Below, one piece after another: positions 62,201 to 64,000 of a DNA stretch of 64,000 nucleotides. This DNA comes from Pterobdella sp. o SKG-2022 (lineage: Eukaryota > Annelida > Clitellata > Hirudinida > Piscicolidae). Position numbers and translations under genes: made by a program. Each line of letters begins with the position of its first letter. The stretch's first letter is position 1. Where the stretch lies: assembly GCA_964035795.1 (NCBI GenBank), contig OZ038320.1, positions 11,072,118-11,136,117 on the forward strand, given 5' to 3'. The notes under the pieces were generated by a model. It was not told the DNA's origin. It made no database searches and saw nothing but the letters and a program-made list of their open reading frames with translations.

Positions 62201-64000
62201 AGTCTTATCCCACCATATCTTTGAAGAAAATTAAAAAGTTTTAATTTAAAACTTAAAAACAAATGTTTGCTTTATTGTCTTCGTATATATTTTCACTCAT
62301 TACTTGAACTTTTAAAAAGATCTGGTTAAAATAAGTGCTAACAATTTGAACAAGGCTGAAATTTTGTTATTCGGAGTCAAAATGTTTTTGAGTATGAAAC
62401 CCACTTTTAATGTAAACTTTTTCAAATCAACCTTCGTGATAAAGAGTTAGTTTTATAAATGGAAAAAAAACCAGCATTCAACATTAGTGTTATATAAAAA
62501 AATCTATTAGAATTAAAAACGAGATTGATAATGAAACACTAAAGTGCAAAGCTTAACAAGTTGAAAAAAAGAAAAAAGATTTTTATAGGTATAAATGGTG
62601 AACCTAAATCTCTTTTTTTTGCTTTCTCAAGTACATCCTTTATACTTTATTTGATTCAAGTTTACAAGTTCATGCTACCTTTGATTTATATGAACGTGTA
62701 TGAAAATAATTCAATGTTTTTGTAGTAAAGATACATAGAGTAGAATAATACTTATAACGGGGTATGTTCTAGCGAATGGAATAAATTTTCCTTCAAAATG
62801 AGAAATGTATCTTTTAATGAACAATTTTTCAATAATGCAAAAAATAGTCAAAAAAAAACTTCATTATGAATACTAAAATACTGCAGCAATAGTTTGTTAG
62901 AGATCCACATTCCGCAGCCATGTGTCATGTTATTGAATCCTGTGTTGAAAATTTGTATGAGAAAACTAAGTCTACAAGCCTTGGCTCTAGATGTTTTTTA
63001 TAAGCAAGATAATCAATATTTTTTGATTTATAGTTAATTATTGCAGCTTGGACCTGGATTGTACCCATGTGGTTGTATCAAATGTTTGTATGTTGAACAT
63101 TCTCAGCACATAGAGATAAGTAGCTTTATAATTAGTTCTTTTTACTCCAAACTACAACTAATAAACTATTTTTTTACTTTCAATTCATCAACTTCTATTC
63201 TTTCGTAAAGGTACTCAACTTCCCAGAAGAGAAAAACAGATGAAACTTGGCGAATGAAATTCTTCATTCAACGTTTTTGAACTTCATAAACTGTACAATG
63301 TATTCACAAGGCTTGAAACCACAAAGATTATTGGTTATAATCTATTTTCGGTTTATATGTTTCAGTCAAAAAAACATTCGAGTTTAAAGGCTTTATTGGG
63401 AGTTAATTACTTTTTTCAGGCATGAATTAGAGCGTTATTTGTATACGTGATCGTAATATGAAGCTAATTTTTGAGTAGTTTTTAAAAATATTTAAAACTA
63501 TTTTCAAAATTAAAATTTCTACTATGAATTTCAGTTGTAAAAATAAAAATAATCTTAGTTGGAAAACTAATAATTTTTTTTGAAATAGGTTACTATTCCT
63601 AGAAATAATCAATAAAAATTCGAAACCAATTCTTAATGAAACATTTATTAATGAAAAAGATTTATTATAATATAATATTGTTTGAGATCATATCACTTGT
63701 ATATTATATAAGTAGAGGTATATAGCAACAGAAAAGCAAGAGTTAAGAGATGAAATTTGATGTGCATGCGTGTGTTTCATACTTTCTTTTGGGTTGTTGC
63801 TTCCATTATAAACTTTGGCTGTACTTTCAAACAAAAACTTTCGAGTTGTTCAACTAAACAAAAAATTGAATAACTGTATATTTGAACCCTCAACAAAAAA
63901 TGGAAACTTTCAACATTTTCTTTAAAATAAGAACTTAAATCGTTTGAGGCTTGGAAAAATGATTAACTGCTATTACTGCTCAAAACTGAAAAGCCAAATT
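53233..64000. other. Gene-poor flank upstream of NR2E3
   Basis: About 10.8 kb of AT-rich DNA in which I find no recognisable protein, tRNA, rRNA or known repeat on either strand. A spliced-exon-like block with good acceptor and donor lies at 58016-58138 (plus), but it has stops in all useful frames. The region may hold NR2E3 enhancers or noncoding exons. Confidence 0.5.

Noticed and set aside
1..64000. CRISPR arrays, bacterial operons or phage genes
   Set aside because: The window is spliced animal DNA throughout; no regularly spaced repeats or prokaryotic gene layout.

Overview
This is a eukaryotic, animal window: strongly AT-rich DNA with spliced genes, GT-AG introns and AATAAA-type polyadenylation signals. 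I reconstructed the exons by hand from splice sites, reading-frame phase and recognisable protein families; five of the seven reconstructions close exactly in frame from start to stop. The gene set is plainly bilaterian: BK potassium channel, hyccin, TRAF, GMAP-210, VPS8 and NR2E3. The repeats point to a lophotrochozoan (spiralian): two pieces match, from memory, the 3' tail of a SINE common in cephalopod sequences. The low GC and fairly compact introns (49 nt to about 3 kb) do not look like a typical cephalopod, so I do not name a species.

Layout. 511-8441 (minus): 5' half of a slo/BK channel gene, from the extracellular N-terminus and S0 to the pore and S6; the rest lies beyond the left edge. 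8442-11042: divergent intergenic region. 11043-15200 (plus): a zinc-finger gene with one shared first exon (acidic/Asn-rich, with an AT-hook core) and at least three alternative 3' ends, each with a different C2H2 + C2HC finger pair, an arrangement like Drosophila lola. 15201-20351: intergenic, with a tRNA-derived SINE and another dispersed repeat. 20352-27841 (plus): hyccin/FAM126, 13 exons, 725 codons, with a 146-residue low-complexity insertion and a LINE remnant in an intron. 28424-32074 (minus): a short TRAF protein (RING, zinc fingers, coiled coil, MATH). 32544-35063 (plus): TRIP11/GMAP-210-like golgin with the Arf1-binding GRAB region. 36616-42532 (plus): VPS8, 11 exons, 1498 codons. 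43427-52488 (minus): NR2E3 nuclear receptor, 10 exons, 782 codons. 52489-64000: its upstream flank, about 11.5 kb in which I recognise no gene.

The genes do not form one pathway. Three act in membrane traffic or at membranes (hyccin in the PI4KA complex at the plasma membrane, GMAP-210 at the cis-Golgi, VPS8 in the endosomal CORVET tether). Two regulate transcription (the lola-like gene and NR2E3), one signals from receptors (TRAF) and one is an ion channel. TRAF and TRIP11 are divergent with start codons only 470 bp apart; hyccin/TRAF and VPS8/NR2E3 are convergent with short gaps.

The most interesting points are the repeated alternative zinc-finger ends, the insertion in hyccin, a cluster of AGGTCA half-sites with E-box and NRF1-like sites inside an NR2E3 intron, and the cephalopod-type SINE fragments.
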